Part shown: in pieces, positions 61,741 through 64,000 of the stretch
How the letters are laid out: each line of letters begins with the position of its first letter
How positions within the stretch are numbered: position 1 is the first letter of the stretch
Source: Naematelia aurantialba
Taxonomy: Eukaryota > Basidiomycota > Tremellomycetes > Tremellales > Naemateliaceae
Assembly: GCA_021527695.1 (NCBI GenBank)
Contig: JAKFAO010000001.1
Location: 2,046,001-2,110,000 of the forward strand
DNA: 64,000 bases
Direction of reading: 5' to 3'
Notes under the pieces: generated by a model
Databases searched by the model: none
Seen by the model: only the letters and a program-made list of their open reading frames with translations
What the model was told of the DNA's origin: nothing
Program-made: the position numbers and the translations under genes

Positions 61741-62165
61741 CTACCTCGCCTCTTCATCAGATTCCCTGACGTCCGTTGTCAAGAGCCACTCCTCTCCATG
61801 AGGATCTATGAGGTCTGTCTGTGCACGAAGAGTCGCTGCTCGTACCGGCTCGGACGCTCGACCGATACCGAGCATATCACGAGGTGAGGCTGTCTCTGCG
61901 AAACAACCGGGCCCTATGATGATCCAATCTGGTAATCCGGACCCACCCTTGCTCTTCACGAGCGCGTGCCACGTACAGCTATGCTGTATAAACGCTGGGT
62001 GTGAGGGGGGAATGTTAAGGCGAGACTGAGGGTTACCATACAAGACATTCGCAGCAAGTCGATCAACGCTGACTTGGCTTTAGCTGGCGTGGCTGACGGC
62101 CCCTCTGAGTCTTCCTGGGTGTATTTTCTGGGTGATCTTTACCTACTTGGACACTGGGCGTCCAT
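61741..62165 (-). CDS. Small protein, 102 aa, unknown
   Basis: Exons 62165-62147, 62083-62037 and 61983-61741 join in frame with good GT-AG sites. The protein reads MDAQCP, KSALIDLLRMSCMHSCTWHA, GSGLPDWIIIGPGCF and HGEEWLLTTDVRESDEEA. Even composition and the acidic end suggest a real small globular protein. I recognise no family. It ends 15 bp from the stop of the convergent CEG1 gene. The 19-nt first exon is the least certain part. Confidence 0.5.
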
Positions 62166-62582
62166 GCCCCCACTTTGTACTATCATGTCTGCATTCTAGC
62201 ATATTCATAATTCGCCCATTGCATACTTGATCACCATCGCATGTATCCATCCATCGCCACTAGCCACCAGTGCTTCTTTGTAACGCCGCAAACTCCGACG
62301 TGTGGCGGTCTCGCGCGTCGCCGTCTGATTTGTCTCGACACCAACTCGGACTTTTGTCAAACCCATTGCTGATCTCCTTGACCTCTGTCATCCCTCTTCC
62401 CGTCTCTCTCCTATTCCTCGTCGCAGGCGCCAGTCGTCAGTCGCGACTGTCGCTCCAGGTACTGCTGTTGCGGCAGTGGATTCGAGAAATCCCTTGAGCT
62501 CGCCTACGGTTTTACGAAAGGGAACGGCAAGGCAGGTCGTGGCGGGCGAGTTGGCCGCTGCGTCACAGACCAGTAGATCACG
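62166..62582. promoter_or_regulatory. Divergent promoter region 102-aa gene / NUP98-like
   Basis: 417 bp between opposite start codons. Pyrimidine-rich at about 62360-62420. Confidence 0.4.
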
Positions 62583-64000
62583 ATGTTTGGGCAATCGACG
62601 GGATGGGGCCAGAATAACCAGCAGCAGCAGCAGCAACAACAGCAGCCTCAACAAGGTGGAGGGCTGTTTGGCGGAGGCAGTGGGTTTGGGCAGCAGAATA
62701 ATGCAGGAGGTGAGTGATCGGCCATCAGGAGGAGGATGAGGGGTGGCTGGGACGTGGTGTACTACGGCGTAGACCCGAATGTGGTTGGGGAAGCAGGCAG
62801 GACAGCGTTATTCGGATGTTGGGTGTTGGACGGTTACCACACGTTTCTTAGCGGCGCTGGTCCATCCCGGTTCTGGTGCTGGGCGTGGCGTGAACAACGC
62901 GCTTGTCTCTCGCGGTCCTGGCGCTGTGTACGGACAAGACGCTTGTCTATTCCGGTCCAGGCGCTGCATGTGGACAAGGCGCTCATCTATTCCTGTTCTG
63001 GTGCTGTGTATGTGGAGTACAGCTGAAGCACTGGCAGGTTTCGGACAGAACACTGGCGGGTTCGGGCAGCCAGCTCAGCCAAACCAGGGAGGTGGCCTCT
63101 TCGGTGGTGGATCGACGAATACTGGCTTCGGTGAGCTCTCCTCTCCTCTCGGTGCTGTGGTCCGTAGCTTACATGGTAGGCGGTGGAGGCTTTGGCGGAA
63201 ATACCCAGGCGGCAACTACAACGTCCACGTTTGGTGCTCGTCCGGCATTCGGCGCGACAGGAACGACTTTCACTCAAAACAACAGTAAGCCCATTGCCCG
63301 TAGCAACAACACAGTGCTGATCGATGCCTAGCTGGCGGCGGTCTGTTCGGCGGTTCAGGTACCACAGCCCCATTTGGTGGGCAGACGGGCTCGACGTTTG
63401 GCGGTAACAACAACACCACGGGCGGGCTCTTCGGGTCCAGGCCAGCGGGGACGGCAAGCTTCGGCACTGGCGCAACCTCTAATCTCTTCGGAGCAAAGCC
63501 GGCAACCACGACCTTTGGCGCCGCATCTACATCGACCAATCCCAATCAGGTGCATCAGTGGCAGCCTGGACCCTACGCGCTTCCTCAGAACAATACCGGT
63601 ACCGCCAATCCCCTCTACATTCCGACATGGCAAGTCGACCAGACCGCCACAGGAACGGCAGCAACCGTGCCTCACCTCTTCCACACCATTTCCGCGATGG
63701 ACCCGTACAAGGGCGTTAGTCATGAGGAGCTGAGAATGGTGGATTATGAGCAGGGACGCAAGGATGGAAGCGCAACACAGCAGCAGCAGCAGACTGGTTT
63801 TGGCGCTCCGGCAGCCACAGGATTTGGACAGCCCGCGGCGACTGGCACATTCGGTCAGCCTGCTGCCTCCACTTCGACGTTTGGTGCGCCAAAGCCCGGA
63901 GGCTTGTTTGGGTCCACTGGCGGCACCGGAGGTTTCGGCACCGGAACTACAGGTGGCTTTGGGACCACTAACACCACTGGTGGTGGTCTCTTTGGTGCGA
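62583..64000 (+). CDS. Nup98/Nup116/Nup145N-type nucleoporin, N-terminal part (cut by window end)
   Basis: Exons 62583-62709, 63038-63130, 63180-63284 and 63332 onward stay open to the window end (331 residues seen). The start is MFGQSTGWGQ followed by a Gln run. FG and GLFG repeats follow (GGGLFGGGSGFGQ, GGFGQ, GGGLFGG, SNLFGAKP). Between them is a GLEBS motif, HTISAMDPYKGVSHEELRMV followed by DYEQGRK, which binds Gle2/Rae1. The GLEBS assigns it to the Nup98/Nup116 branch rather than other FG nucleoporins. The protein would line the pore channel and serve mRNA export. The C-terminal autoproteolytic domain would lie beyond the window. Confidence 0.9.
62875..63015 (+). repeat. 40-bp minisatellite in first NUP98-like intron, about 3.5 copies
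   Basis: Copies of ggcgctgtgtacggacaaga followed by cgcttgtctattccggtcc fill the second half of a 328-nt intron. Confidence 0.85.

Overview
The window is nuclear DNA of a filamentous or yeast-like basidiomycete. I infer this from intron-dense genes with GTnnGT...CTGAC...CAG introns of about 33-60 nt, moderate to high GC, and orthologues of fungal housekeeping proteins. A Tremellomycete-like lineage is possible but cannot be proved from the sequence. I assembled all gene models by eye, joining exons by reading frame, splice phase and family motifs. Exon ends are therefore predictions, although most models close in frame from ATG to stop.

Layout. 1-1.8 kb: 3' part of a GEN1/Yen1-type Holliday-junction resolvase. 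2.3-4.9 kb: divergent pair of membrane proteins, MAPEG-like (-) and FAR-17a/AIG1-like (+). 5.1-6.4 kb: Ser-rich low-complexity protein (-). 7.4-10.5 kb: complex I 75/78 kDa subunit (+), with three microexons. 11.2-19.0 kb: giant Tao3/Mor2/Furry cell-morphogenesis gene (-). 19.5-20.2 kb: cyclophilin A (+).

20.9-35.8 kb is accessory. Eight predicted secreted proteins (seven on -, one on +) share one cryptic gene scaffold: signal peptide, exon junctions in phases 0-2-1, and a ricin-B-like QxW position placed at the third junction. Their sequences have diverged almost beyond recognition. The two largest, two-domain members flank the array. An F-box-like gene, a 27-codon micro-ORF with its own TATA box and possible relics lie between them. 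This is the most promising candidate for an undescribed system.

36.4-64 kb returns to conserved genes: Utp5/WDR43 (-), DEAD-box helicase Has1 (+), Yth1/CPSF30 with a zinc knuckle (-), a voltage-gated K+ channel (-), eIF5B (+), a UVRAG/Vps38-like PI3K-complex subunit (-), a small unknown gene (-), a FYVE-SAP-SAP-RING ubiquitin ligase (+), a 732-aa coiled-coil protein (-), mRNA guanylyltransferase Ceg1 (+), a 102-aa unknown (-), and the 5' part of a Nup98/Nup116-type nucleoporin with a GLEBS motif (+, cut by the window end).

Functionally the core genes cover rRNA processing (Has1, Utp5), mRNA capping, 3' end formation and export (Ceg1, Yth1, Nup98), translation (eIF5B), endosome/autophagy traffic (Vps38-like, FYVE-RING) and polarity (Tao3). 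They do not form operons. Several pairs are divergent with short shared promoters. A recurrent oddity is minisatellite growth inside introns (Has1, Vps38, the 732-aa gene, Nup98). I saw no rRNA, convincing tRNA, CRISPR array or transposon.
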